Below are positions 54,550 to 63,063 of a stretch of 64,000 nucleotides of DNA, piece after piece (within the stretch, counting starts at the first letter, position 1; the number at the start of each line of letters is the position of its first letter). This DNA is from Flavobacterium frigoris. GTDB taxonomy: Bacteria > Bacteroidota > Bacteroidia > Flavobacteriales > Flavobacteriaceae. The notes under the pieces are model-generated. The model saw nothing but the letters and a program-made list of their open reading frames with translations, had not been told where the DNA came from and did not search any database. Location: contig NZ_FOFZ01000007.1 of NCBI RefSeq assembly GCF_900111075.1, positions 62,001 to 126,000 on the forward strand, given 5' to 3'. A program made the position numbers and the translations under genes.

Positions 54550-54858
54550 TCATCCTTTAATTTTGTGTTTTTTTGAATTGGATTTAATCAACAAATATGG
54601 AACTCCAATAAGTATGGAACTCCAAAAAGTATAATCTTCAATTTTTGGACTTTCAAACCATTTCGCAGTAAAAAAGCCAATAATAATTAGTAAAGCCATA
54701 CCAAACATCGCATTTTTAAATACTGTTGCAATTCCTCTAATGTCCTGTTTTTTCTTTCCCTCCTTCGGCATGGTATTATAACCTGCTATTAGGAAATTCA
54801 TTTTCCCGTATTTTATTAAAACACCAAGAATTATAAATAATATAGCAACTACGATCAT
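54550..54858 (-). CDS. DUF3784 family membrane protein
   Basis: A 102-residue protein with three hydrophobic segments (about 2-15, 49-65, 79-90). The AGYNTMPKEGKKKQD stretch is typical of DUF3784, a small membrane family common in Bacillota and Bacteroidota. Function unknown. It is transcribed 29 bp after the alcohol dehydrogenase gene, so they may share a transcript. Confidence 0.83.
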   Translation of the reverse strand: MIVVAILFIILGVLIKYGKMNFLIAGYNTMPKEGKKKQDIRGIATVFKNAMFGMALLIIIGFFTAKWFESPKIEDYTFWSSILIGVPYLLIKSNSKKHKIKG

Positions 54859-54887
54859 TTTTCTATTCTGTTAATTTCGGCCATTAT

Positions 54888-55928
54888 TTATTCATTAGTA
54901 ATAATTATTTTCAACGCTTTTTCTTCTGCAGCATTTAAAAACACTTGATACGCATGCTCAAGTTCAGAAAGAGGGAAACGATGTGTAATCATTTTCTTTA
55001 AATCTATACTATTACTTGAAACTGCTTTTAATAGCATCGGAGTTGTATTTGTGTTTACAAGTCCAGTAGTTATGGTTAGGTTTTTAATCCACAGTTTTTG
55101 AATATCAAAATCTACTTTTACACCATGAACGCCTACATTGGCAATGTGAGCTCCTGGTTTAACTATTTTTTGACAAATATCCCAAGTTGAAGGAATACCA
55201 ACCGCTTCAATAGCCACATCTACACCATCACCACCCACTATTTCTTTAACGGCTTCTTCAACATTTGTAGTTCCAGAATTAATAGTATGTGTAGCACCTA
55301 ATTCTTTGGCTAACTTAAGGCGGTTGTCATCTAAATCAATCATGATTATTTTAGAGGGAGAGTAGAACTGCGCTGTTAAAAGGACAGACATCCCTACCGG
55401 ACCTGCGCCAACTATTGCAATTTCATCGCCAGGCTTTACGTTTCCGTATTGAACCCCTATTTCATGGCCTGTTGGCAGAATATCGCTTAACAAAACGGCT
55501 ATTTCATCATCAATGCTTTCAGGGATTCTATGTAAGCTATTATCAGCATGCGGAATTCTAACATATTCTGCTTGAACGCCATCAATCATATATCCTAAGA
55601 TCCAACCTCCATCAGTACAATGAGCATACATTTGTTTTTTACAATATTCGCAAGAACCACAAGAGGTAATACATGAGATTAATACTTTTTCTCCCTTTTT
55701 AAACTGCGATACACTAGGACCAACTTCTTCAATAATACCTATTCCTTCATGACCAAGAATACGTCCACTTTCAATTTCGGGATTTTTACCTTTGTAAATA
55801 CCTAAGTCTGTTCCACAAATAGTTGTTTTTAATACTTTTACAATTACATCTGTTGGTTTTATGATTGTTGGTTTAGGTCTTTCTTCTAAAGCGATTTTAT
55901 GATCGCCATAATAAACTAATGCTTTCAT
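54888..55928 (-). CDS. Zinc-dependent alcohol dehydrogenase
   Basis: A 346-residue medium-chain dehydrogenase: catalytic zinc ligands in TTICGTDLGIYKG and GHEGIGIIEEVG, structural zinc Cys in CGSCEYCKKQMYAHC, and a NAD-binding GAGPVGMSVLLTA. The fit is to the alcohol/threonine/sorbitol dehydrogenase branch; exact substrate unknown. It is separated from the upstream GNAT gene by 194 bp, so a promoter probably lies there. Confidence 0.92.
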   Translation of the reverse strand: MKALVYYGDHKIALEERPKPTIIKPTDVIVKVLKTTICGTDLGIYKGKNPEIESGRILGHEGIGIIEEVGPSVSQFKKGEKVLISCITSCGSCEYCKKQMYAHCTDGGWILGYMIDGVQAEYVRIPHADNSLHRIPESIDDEIAVLLSDILPTGHEIGVQYGNVKPGDEIAIVGAGPVGMSVLLTAQFYSPSKIIMIDLDDNRLKLAKELGATHTINSGTTNVEEAVKEIVGGDGVDVAIEAVGIPSTWDICQKIVKPGAHIANVGVHGVKVDFDIQKLWIKNLTITTGLVNTNTTPMLLKAVSSNSIDLKKMITHRFPLSELEHAYQVFLNAAEEKALKIIITNE

Positions 55929-56122
55929 TTTTTTTCTGTTTTTAGATTTTATTAAAGATAGTCAACTTTTATAGATGTACTACCCAATAGCGTATATTTC
56001 TAAAATTAAACACATACTATTTTATTTAATTACTATTCTCAGTTCTTATAGGAGTTTGAATTTCAGTTCTTTTACTGTGATTGTGTTATGGTACATCTTG
56101 TAGTCGTGGATATTTATAGCTT

Positions 56123-56563
56123 TTAATTTGCTACTCGAATTCTCATGTGTTCATGAGGAATACCAACCTCCGTAAAAGGATTGTCATAGATTTCAAACCC
56201 TAAATTTAGATAAAAGGGAACGGCATTGTCTCGTGCGTGGCAAACCACTTCTTCAATTCCATTAGATTTGCAAAAAGACAGCAATTCCTTTACTAGTAAT
56301 TTTCCAATGCCTTTTCCTTGCTGGTTGGTATCAACAGCCATCTGCATCAGTTGGGTTTTGGTTTTTATAGGATTTAGCGGATTCAATACCACGCATCCGA
56401 TAACAGTATCATTTTCAACCGCCACAAAATGCCAGGCTTTTTCATCGTGCATTTCCCAAGTATGGTCTGGAATACCAATGGGGCGCAGTAAAATACGGTT
56501 TCTTAAATCTTGTTCATTTGGGTAAAGAGCATTGCTGGTATCGATTTGTTTTATCGCAATCAT
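56123..56563 (-). CDS. GNAT family N-acetyltransferase
   Basis: A 146-residue GNAT: MAVDTNQQGKGIGKLLVKEL is the CoA-binding motif A, preceded by the beta strand VENDTVIGCVVLNPL and followed by NAVPFYLNLGFEIY. It transfers an acetyl group from acetyl-CoA to an amine; substrate unknown. Its start shares a base with the stop of DUF808 (TAATG), so translation is coupled. Confidence 0.88.
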   Translation of the reverse strand: MIAIKQIDTSNALYPNEQDLRNRILLRPIGIPDHTWEMHDEKAWHFVAVENDTVIGCVVLNPLNPIKTKTQLMQMAVDTNQQGKGIGKLLVKELLSFCKSNGIEEVVCHARDNAVPFYLNLGFEIYDNPFTEVGIPHEHMRIRVAN

Positions 56564-57456
56564 TAATTTGTAGTGTCTGGATTTTTAACGGCATTGTTTT
56601 TCTTGCCAAATATTTTTTTAAATGCTTTCACAATCACTAATGCTAAGATTCCACCAACTAGTCCAGCAAGGGATTCTCCTACTATTGAAGGCAGGTTTTG
56701 TAATAAATGATGCAGCGGTTCAATTTTGTGCATGAATATTCCTCCTGCGACCAAAATCAAAGCGATGGTTCCTACAAAGCCTAGGCTTTTAATAACTATG
56801 GGCAGTAATTGTATCAGCTGCTTACCAATAAATTTAGAGGTTTTGCTTTTATTAGCTGTTAGTAGCATTCCTAAATCGTCCATTCGTACAATCGCGGCTA
56901 CAATTCCATAGACTCCTACGGTGGCTAAAAAGGCGATAAAAGTGACTACAATAATTTGGGTAGCAATCGGTTTTCCTTCTACACTACCCAAGGCTATAAT
57001 CACGATTTCTATCGATAATATAAAGTCAGTTAATATGGCTGCTTTTATTTTTCCTTTTTCGAGCGTTAATACTTCCTCTTTACTAGGAATTATGGTTTCA
57101 ATTTTAACGACCTCATGTTCATGAGGAATTATATATTCGTATATTTTTTCGGCACCTTCGAAAGCAAGATAAATAGCTCCTAATATAAGTACGACCGTGA
57201 TTAACCACGGTACAAAATAACTTAATAGCAATGCCAGCGGTAGGATGATCAATTTATTTAACAAAGAGCCTTTTGTTATGGCCCACAATACGGGAATTTC
57301 TCTAGAGGAAACAAATCCTGATGCCTTTTCAGCATTGACAGCCAAATCATCACCTAATATTCCTGCGGTTTTTTTGGTCGCGATTTTACTCATCACCACA
57401 ACGTCATCCATAAGTGCTGCAATATCGTCCAGCAGTGCAAAAATTCCTGATGCCAT
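56563..57456 (-). CDS. DUF808 (YedI-like) membrane protein
   Basis: A 297-residue protein beginning MASGIFALLDDIAALMDDVV and KKTAGILGDDLAVNAEKASG, the DUF808 signature, with about eight membrane segments. In E. coli YedI has no known role. The gene is the centre of a four-gene run: hydrolase, DUF808, GNAT, with 6 bp to the hydrolase stop in the restored frame. Confidence 0.88.
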   Translation of the reverse strand: MASGIFALLDDIAALMDDVVVMSKIATKKTAGILGDDLAVNAEKASGFVSSREIPVLWAITKGSLLNKLIILPLALLLSYFVPWLITVVLILGAIYLAFEGAEKIYEYIIPHEHEVVKIETIIPSKEEVLTLEKGKIKAAILTDFILSIEIVIIALGSVEGKPIATQIIVVTFIAFLATVGVYGIVAAIVRMDDLGMLLTANKSKTSKFIGKQLIQLLPIVIKSLGFVGTIALILVAGGIFMHKIEPLHHLLQNLPSIVGESLAGLVGGILALVIVKAFKKIFGKKNNAVKNPDTTN

Positions 57457-57462
57457 AATCTA

Positions 57463-58352
57463 TTATTTGTTTAGTTTTTGTTTAAAAAAATCAATTGTTC
57501 GTGTCCATGATACCGTAGCCGCAGCTTCATCATATCTAGGGGTTGTGTTGTTGTGAAAACCATGATTGACTCTAGGATGGAAATAGCAGTATTTTCTACT
57601 TTGTTCTTTTTGAGAATGGTTTCATAGGCAGGCCAACCTTCATTTACTCGGCTATCTAATCCTGCGTAGTGCAGTAATAGCGGAGCTTTTATTTGCGCGG
57701 CTTCTTCGGTAGTGGGCTGACCACCGTAATAGGGCACCGCTGCCGCTAAAGTTGGGATTTTAACCGCCATCATATTGGCTATCCAACCTCCAAAACAAAA
57801 GCCTACAACACCTACTTGACCATTACAGTCTTTGTGAGACTTGAGATAGTCATAGGCTGCAATGAAGTCTTCGAGCATTTCTTCACGTGTCCGTTTTTTT
57901 TGTAATTCTCTTCCATCGTCGTCGTTCCCTGGATAACCGCCTAATGGAGATAAGGCATCCGGTGCTAAAGTGATGAACCCTTCTAAGGCAGCTCTTCGGG
58001 CTACATCTTCGATATAAGGGTTTAGTCCGCGATTTTCGTGTACTACGATAACTCCGGGTAGTTTCTTTTTTGTCCCCGTTGGCTGAGATAAAAGCGCCTT
58101 GATTTTTCCTCCACCTTTCGGGGATTCATAGGTCATGTATTCTGATTTTAACCTTGGATCACCAGGTTTAATCAAAATAGAATCCAAATAATTAGGCGTC
58201 ATAAAACTAAGTAAGGAAGGAACAGTAAGAGCTCCTACGGCAAACAAGGATAATTTTTCAACAAACCTTCTTCTATCAATTTTGTTGTGGGCGTAGTCAT
58301 CGTATAGGTCAAATACTTCCTGACTAATATCTTCTTTAGTTAATTTCTTCAT
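57463..58352 (-). pseudogene. Dienelactone hydrolase family protein, frameshifted near the 3' end
   Basis: From ATG 58352, 259 residues follow the family: N-terminal helix region with a twin-arginine-like RRRFVEKL and hydrophobic stretch (25-50), nucleophile Cys in GFCFGGW and the Asp in YAGLDSRVN. The reading frame then leaves the family near 57580-57588; one extra base restores [19 protein letters not shown] and an end at 57463, giving the catalytic His and a normal length. So it is either a recent one-base deletion or a sequencing error. The shifted product would lack the triad His and be inactive. Confidence 0.82.
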
Positions 58353-58390
58353 AGTCCTTACATTTATATAATGGTACGCTTTTGTAGCAA

Positions 58391-59074
58391 TCAATAGAAA
58401 ACACAAATGTCTTCGAGTCCTTTTCTTTGTATGTCCGGAACCCAACAGTCTTCGGCTGGATAGCCCACTGGAATCAATAGAAAAGGTTTTTCATTTTCCG
58501 GTCGGTTTAGGGTTTTGGTCAAGAAATTCATTGGGCTAGGAGTATGGGTTAAGGAAACCAAACCAGCATTATGTATTGCTGCCAACAAAAAACCGGCGGC
58601 TATGCCCACACTTTCTTGAACATAATAATTATTTTTCTTCTTGCCGTCAGTAGCAAATTCATAAATGCGCCTAAAAACGATGATGAGGTAGGGAGCGGTT
58701 TCTAGAAAAGGCTTGCGCCAATCTGTTCCTAAAGGTTTTAAATCTTCGAGCCAATCGCTTGACATACGGGATTCATAACTTTGTTGTTCTTCTTCTTCGG
58801 CAGCGATACGGATTTGTTTTTTAATTTCGGGATTTTCGACCACGCAAAAAGTCCACGGTTGCTTGTGCGCGCCCGAAGGAGCCGTAGAAGCTGTTTTTAG
58901 TAGATTTTCAATCACTTCGCGAGGTACAGCTCGATTTGAAAATTCCCTTACTGAACGCCTGCTGTCCATAGCTTCATAAAAAGAGATGGAGCGCTCTAGC
59001 ATTTCTTCGTCAGAAAGAATGGGTTTAGTGTAACTAATATAAGGATGGTCTTCAATTAATTTTTTATCGAGCAT
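58391..59074 (-). CDS. Nitroreductase family protein
   Basis: A 227-residue FMN enzyme: MDSRRSVREFSNRAVPREV and STAPSGAHKQPWTFCVVEN at the N-terminal half (FMN-phosphate contacts), with the C-terminal AAGFLLAAIHNAGLVSLTHT. It reduces nitro groups, quinones or flavins with NAD(P)H; the natural substrate is unknown. It belongs to the redox run on this strand, 38 bp from the hydrolase gene downstream. Confidence 0.92.
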   Translation of the reverse strand: MLDKKLIEDHPYISYTKPILSDEEMLERSISFYEAMDSRRSVREFSNRAVPREVIENLLKTASTAPSGAHKQPWTFCVVENPEIKKQIRIAAEEEEQQSYESRMSSDWLEDLKPLGTDWRKPFLETAPYLIIVFRRIYEFATDGKKKNNYYVQESVGIAAGFLLAAIHNAGLVSLTHTPSPMNFLTKTLNRPENEKPFLLIPVGYPAEDCWVPDIQRKGLEDICVFY

Positions 59075-59163
59075 TTTGAATGTTTGTTTCTTATTGTCAA
59101 ATATAAAAAAAAATGAGTCTAAATTGTAGATTTACTGCTCAAGTATGTGTTTCTTTCGAGAAC

Positions 59164-59190
59164 TAAAAAAATCCCATGATTGGGATTTTA
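59164..59190 (-). terminator. Terminator between hydrolase and nitroreductase genes
   Basis: AAATCCCA pairs with TGGGATTT across three bases; the A-run at its left gives T on the minus strand. Confidence 0.75.
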
Positions 59191-59209
59191 GAAGTATTAT
59201 GATTGGAAT

Positions 59210-59869
59210 TTAATGATACTCCTTTTCAGTTGCCAAATGTTTTTTATACCAACTAATCGCTAGATCAGAGACTTCTGAGAGTTTTCCTGGTTCTTCGAAT
59301 AGGTGGGTTGCTCCGGGAACAACTTTCATTTCTTTTGTGCAATGTAATTCGTCATAAGCCGTTTTATTCATTTCGATGACAGGCATATCTCGGCCGCCTA
59401 CAATTAATAAAGTTGGAGCTGTCACCTGATGCAAGGCGCTTAGGGCCAAGTCAGGTCTACCGCCGCGAGAGACCACCGCTTTTATCACATCGCCAAAATA
59501 AGCCGCTGCCCTCAATGCTGAAGCCGCTCCTGTACTGGCTCCAAAATAACCAATGGGTAAACCTTTCACTTCTTTATATTTCATAAGCCATTCAGTCGTC
59601 TCGATCAAGCGGCTGACTAATAGATCGATATTAAATCTATTTTCGTAAACGCTATCTTCTTCTACTGTCAGCAAGTCAAATAGTAAAGTACCTATTTTTT
59701 GTTTTTGAATGAGTTCAGCCACCATTCTGTTTCTGGTACTGAACCGACTACTACCACTTCCATGGGAAAACACAACAATTCCAGTTGCCCCTTCGGGAAT
59801 TATTAAATTTCCTTTTAGTGTCACATAAGTTAAGGGGATGTCTAGTTCTAGTTTTTTCATAATTTTCAT
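59210..59869 (-). CDS. Alpha/beta hydrolase (dienelactone-hydrolase-like)
   Basis: A 219-residue hydrolase: GIVVFSHGSGSSRFSTRNRM, nucleophile in YFGASTGAASALRAA (Ser), IVGGRDMPVIEM (Asp) and GATHLFEEPGKL (His). Ser is the nucleophile, not Cys, so it differs from the true dienelactone hydrolase at 57463. The upstream gene encodes a phosphoribosyltransferase. Hydrolase and PRT domains of these types occur fused in some Actinobacteria, which suggests that the two products work together. Substrate unknown. Confidence 0.85.
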   Translation of the reverse strand: MKIMKKLELDIPLTYVTLKGNLIIPEGATGIVVFSHGSGSSRFSTRNRMVAELIQKQKIGTLLFDLLTVEEDSVYENRFNIDLLVSRLIETTEWLMKYKEVKGLPIGYFGASTGAASALRAAAYFGDVIKAVVSRGGRPDLALSALHQVTAPTLLIVGGRDMPVIEMNKTAYDELHCTKEMKVVPGATHLFEEPGKLSEVSDLAISWYKKHLATEKEYH

Positions 59870-59916
59870 TCTTAGAATAAGTAATTTTTTGTCTTATATA
59901 GTATTCAAGCAATTGG

Positions 59917-60540
59917 TTAGGTGGTTCCTAGCATTTGGATTACTTCTTCGTCTTCAACCTGCTGAAAATCTTCATAAAATCCGCCCACGCCCCTGAAATG
60001 TTTTGAGGCGATCAAATAGACGAGTTCATCCGTTTTTTTTTCAAATAGGGGAATAGTGTCGTAGGGTAAGACTGGAACGGCAACAATTATTCTTGCAGGA
60101 TGCTGTTTCCGCAACATTGCTATACTTGCTAGCAGGGTGTTTCCTGTAGCTATTCCATCATCTACGAGGATAACATTCTTATGCTTAATGACGAGGGGTT
60201 CTCTATCGCCTCTATAGCGTTTGTATTTTTCGCGAAGGACACTACGGAGTCGGACAATTTCATTTTCTACGTATTCCTTTGAGACATCAAGATGTTCATC
60301 TATAACGGTAGAATCCATCGAAACGGCGCCAATTGCAAATTCTTTATTGGAGGGATGCCCAATTTTTTTAGAAAGTACAATGTCTAAAGGGAGTTGTAAA
60401 TTTTTAGCAATTTCATAACCCAGGGGTACACCTCCTCTGGGTACGGCCAAAACAACCGAATTACTATTTTTGTACTTTTTCAATTTTTTCGAAAGCAAAA
60501 TGGCGGCTTCCATTCGGTTTTTTAAAATCTCGTTATACAT
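59917..60540 (-). CDS. Phosphoribosyltransferase family protein
   Basis: A 207-residue type I PRTase: PRPP loop VILVDDGIATGNT, an N-terminal RMEAAILLSKKLKKYKNS region and the VLAVPRGGVPLGYEIAK strand. It lacks hallmarks of a specific purine or pyrimidine salvage enzyme; the base is unknown. First gene of a two-gene unit with the hydrolase, 47 bp apart. Confidence 0.9.
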   Translation of the reverse strand: MYNEILKNRMEAAILLSKKLKKYKNSNSVVLAVPRGGVPLGYEIAKNLQLPLDIVLSKKIGHPSNKEFAIGAVSMDSTVIDEHLDVSKEYVENEIVRLRSVLREKYKRYRGDREPLVIKHKNVILVDDGIATGNTLLASIAMLRKQHPARIIVAVPVLPYDTIPLFEKKTDELVYLIASKHFRGVGGFYEDFQQVEDEEVIQMLGTT

Positions 60541-61098
60541 GTCTTATTGTTTTATACGATAAAATACTACTTTTTACATAAAGGTACTGATTTTCAGTTA
60601 GTTCCGAAATGGTAATTATAAATTTATTTGTATTATAAAATTTATTCGTTGGATTTTTTGTGACAATCCCAAGGGACTGCTATTCAGTTTCTGGAACTAA
60701 TAAGGAAGGTCAAACTGCCAAAAAGGATTTGCCGGTAATGTCCTCATTGAATTAGATTTTATAGACTAAAAATCAAATAAAAAGAGTTGGTGTTGCGAGT
60801 TTGGGCTGTAATTGATAACGGACTTTAAACTTTTTTCACGAAGGGGCTTGATTGTTTACCAGTTGTAAATCAACTGTATATAAAAGTTAATTGAAAAACA
60901 ATATCCTTGTGTTACATTATTTCTAAGTATTCTGCTACTAAAGGGCTAATGGTTTATGCGACTCATTGTTGAAGGTGTTTTGAAGCGGATTTAATTAGGA
61001 ATCTTTATCGTTGTTTATGATGGTCAGTTTATGATGGAACATAATTCTTGGATGCTAATTAATTTTATCTATTTTTGGTTTTATATAAGACATAGGAA
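60541..61098. other. 558-bp divergent intergenic region
   Basis: Between the PRT gene (minus) and the channel gene (plus). No frame or hairpin of note was found. It has GC slightly higher than nearby gaps around 60660-60740 but no RNA family that I recognise. Confidence 0.5.
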
Positions 61099-62064
61099 AT
61101 GGCATTGTTAGAAAGAATAAACTTAAGAGCAAAAGCAGATAAAAATACAGGATTTGGCACTAATGCTAGTAGTTATGGCGGCCGTTTTGTGAATAAAAAC
61201 GGAAGCGCTAATGTAGAAAAGCGAGGGATGCCTATTTTACAGCGCATTAGCTGGTATCACACAATGATTGATATGGCAGTGTGGAGATTTATGCTGATTG
61301 TTCTCTCCTTTTATGTGAGTATCAATTTTATATTTGCCACTATTTATTATGTAATTGGGATCGAACATTTAAACGGAATTACAAGTACAGATAGTGAATG
61401 GGTAAAATTTGGACAGGCTTATTTTTTTAGCGCACAAACGTTTACCACCGTTGGTTATGGCCATATCAGTCCCACCGGTTTTTTGACCAGTGCACTTTCA
61501 GCTGCCGAGGCTTTAATAGGTTTGTTAAGTTTTGCCATTGCAACAGGATTGTTCTTTGGAAGATTTAGTAAACCCACCGCTTTTCTAAAATTCTCTCACA
61601 ATGCGGTGATTGCGCCTTACGGAGAAATTTCAGGGCTGATGATACGCTTAACACCTTTTAAAAATACGAATTTTACTGATGCAGAAGCTAAAATAACTCT
61701 GGGAATGAGCATTGAAGAAAACGGAAAGAAGGTCAATAAATTCTACTCGTTGGATTTAGAATTGGAAAAGGTTAATGCACTTCCATTAAGCTGGACCTTA
61801 GTACACCCCATTACGGAAGAAAGTCCCCTATACCAATTTACAAAAGATGATTATGCTAATACGCAAGGTGAAATCCTTGTTTTTGTGAAAACGTTTGATG
61901 ATATGTTTAGTAATACCGTCGCTACTCGTACTTCCTATACTTTTGAGGAAGTAATTTACGGGGCTAAATTTGAACCAATGTACACCCGAAGTACCGACAA
62001 TTCTAAAACTATTTTGTATTTAGACAAACTGAATTCCTTCGAGAAAGCTCCTTTAAACGGATAG
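61099..62064 (+). CDS. Inward-rectifier-type potassium channel (KirBac-like)
   Basis: A 321-residue channel: TM1 (about 67-88), pore helix and filter TTVGYGHISP, TM2 (about 145-165) ending GRFSKP, which resembles the Kir ARFS(K/R)P motif, and a C-terminal immunoglobulin-like cytoplasmic domain (about 175-315) typical of KirBac. It would pass potassium ions across the inner membrane, with gating by the cytoplasmic domain. Single gene. Confidence 0.92.
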   Translation: MALLERINLRAKADKNTGFGTNASSYGGRFVNKNGSANVEKRGMPILQRISWYHTMIDMAVWRFMLIVLSFYVSINFIFATIYYVIGIEHLNGITSTDSEWVKFGQAYFFSAQTFTTVGYGHISPTGFLTSALSAAEALIGLLSFAIATGLFFGRFSKPTAFLKFSHNAVIAPYGEISGLMIRLTPFKNTNFTDAEAKITLGMSIEENGKKVNKFYSLDLELEKVNALPLSWTLVHPITEESPLYQFTKDDYANTQGEILVFVKTFDDMFSNTVATRTSYTFEEVIYGAKFEPMYTRSTDNSKTILYLDKLNSFEKAPLNG

Positions 62065-62097
62065 TTTTAATTTGTTTTCAGATTTATAACAAATAAA

Positions 62098-62116
62098 TAA
62101 ACTATATTTGTTTAAT
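62098..62116 (+). promoter_or_regulatory. Promoter/operator of the MerR gene
   Basis: TAAAC (62098-62102) and GTTTA (62110-62114) form a palindrome around the -7-like TATATTTG (62103-62110). TTTGTTTAAT (62107-62116) recurs identically at 63031-63040 in front of crtI. Confidence 0.6.
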
Positions 62117-62131
62117 AAATATGAATAAATA

Positions 62132-63028
62132 ATGAACAATATAAAAAATGTTTTTAGTATTAAGGATCTTGAAAATCTTTCTGGTATAAAAGCACACACC
62201 ATACGTATTTGGGAAAAAAGATATAATGTGCTGCAACCCATGCGCACAGATACTAATATCAGATTGTATGATTTAGCGAGTTTGCAAAAACTGTTGAACA
62301 TTACTTTATTACACGATTACGGATATAAAATATCTAAAATTTCTGCTTATCCAGAGGATCAAATTCCGCTGATGGTAAGGGAAATTGTATCTTCAAAGAG
62401 TGCTAAAAATCATGCTATTACCGCTTTCAAAATGGCGATGATGAACTTTGATCAAGAACTTTTTTTAAACACTTACAATTGGCTGAATGAAGAAAAGTCA
62501 TTCAAGGAAATATTTCATCAGGTATTTATTCCTTTGCTTGAAGAATTAGGTTTGTTATGGCAAACTGATACTATAACTCCCGCTCACGAGCATTTTATCA
62601 GCTACTTAATCAAACAAAAAGTATTAGTCAACACAGAAAAACTTCAGGCGGAAAAACCTATTAAATTAGACAAGGTTTTTGTACTTTCACTTCCGATGAA
62701 TGAAATACATGAGTTGGGGTTGATGTATCTGAATTACGAAATTTTGTTAAGTGGTTATAAAACAGTCTATTTAGGGGAGAGTATGCCCATTGATAACTTA
62801 AAAGACCTGAAAAAACATTTTGAATCCATTGTTTTTGTGTCTTATCTAACGGTTCAGCCGGAACGAAATGTAATTAACGAGTATATAGCTCAAATGACAG
62901 ATGAATTATTAGATGATACTACTGAACTCTGGTATACCGGATGGTTGACTCAGTTTATTGACAAAGAAAATCTATCTGATAGAATAGTCGTTTTTAATTC
63001 TATGGCAGAATTAATAGAAAAAATATAG
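62132..63028 (+). CDS. MerR-family regulator with B12-binding-like domain (LitR/CarH type)
   Basis: A 298-residue protein: N-terminal MerR helix-turn-helix (FSIKDLENLSGIKAHTIRIW, residues 8-27), a helical domain with W143-x9-E153-H154, the WxxxxxxxxxEH motif of AdoB12-dependent photoreceptors, and a Rossmann domain with EIHELG (His193, the expected cobalt ligand) and SYL at 237-239. In CarH the residue after the Trp is a His that ligates cobalt after photolysis; here it is Gln144. It is directly upstream of the phytoene desaturase gene, the classical target. B12 and light response are predicted, not shown. Confidence 0.85.
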   Translation: MNNIKNVFSIKDLENLSGIKAHTIRIWEKRYNVLQPMRTDTNIRLYDLASLQKLLNITLLHDYGYKISKISAYPEDQIPLMVREIVSSKSAKNHAITAFKMAMMNFDQELFLNTYNWLNEEKSFKEIFHQVFIPLLEELGLLWQTDTITPAHEHFISYLIKQKVLVNTEKLQAEKPIKLDKVFVLSLPMNEIHELGLMYLNYEILLSGYKTVYLGESMPIDNLKDLKKHFESIVFVSYLTVQPERNVINEYIAQMTDELLDDTTELWYTGWLTQFIDKENLSDRIVVFNSMAELIEKI

Positions 63029-63030
63029 GT

Positions 63031-63063
63031 TTTGTTTAATGATTTTGTATATTTGCTAAACAA
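63031..63063 (+). promoter_or_regulatory. Promoter/operator of crtI
   Basis: TTGTTTA (63032-63038) and TAAACAA (63057-63063) form an inverted repeat around TATATTTG (63048-63055), a -7-like element. A repressor bound here would cover the promoter. The second arm touches the start codon. Confidence 0.6.

Noticed and set aside
60541..61098. Riboswitch or ncRNA before the channel gene
   Set aside because: No stable hairpin, terminator or known motif could be found by eye.
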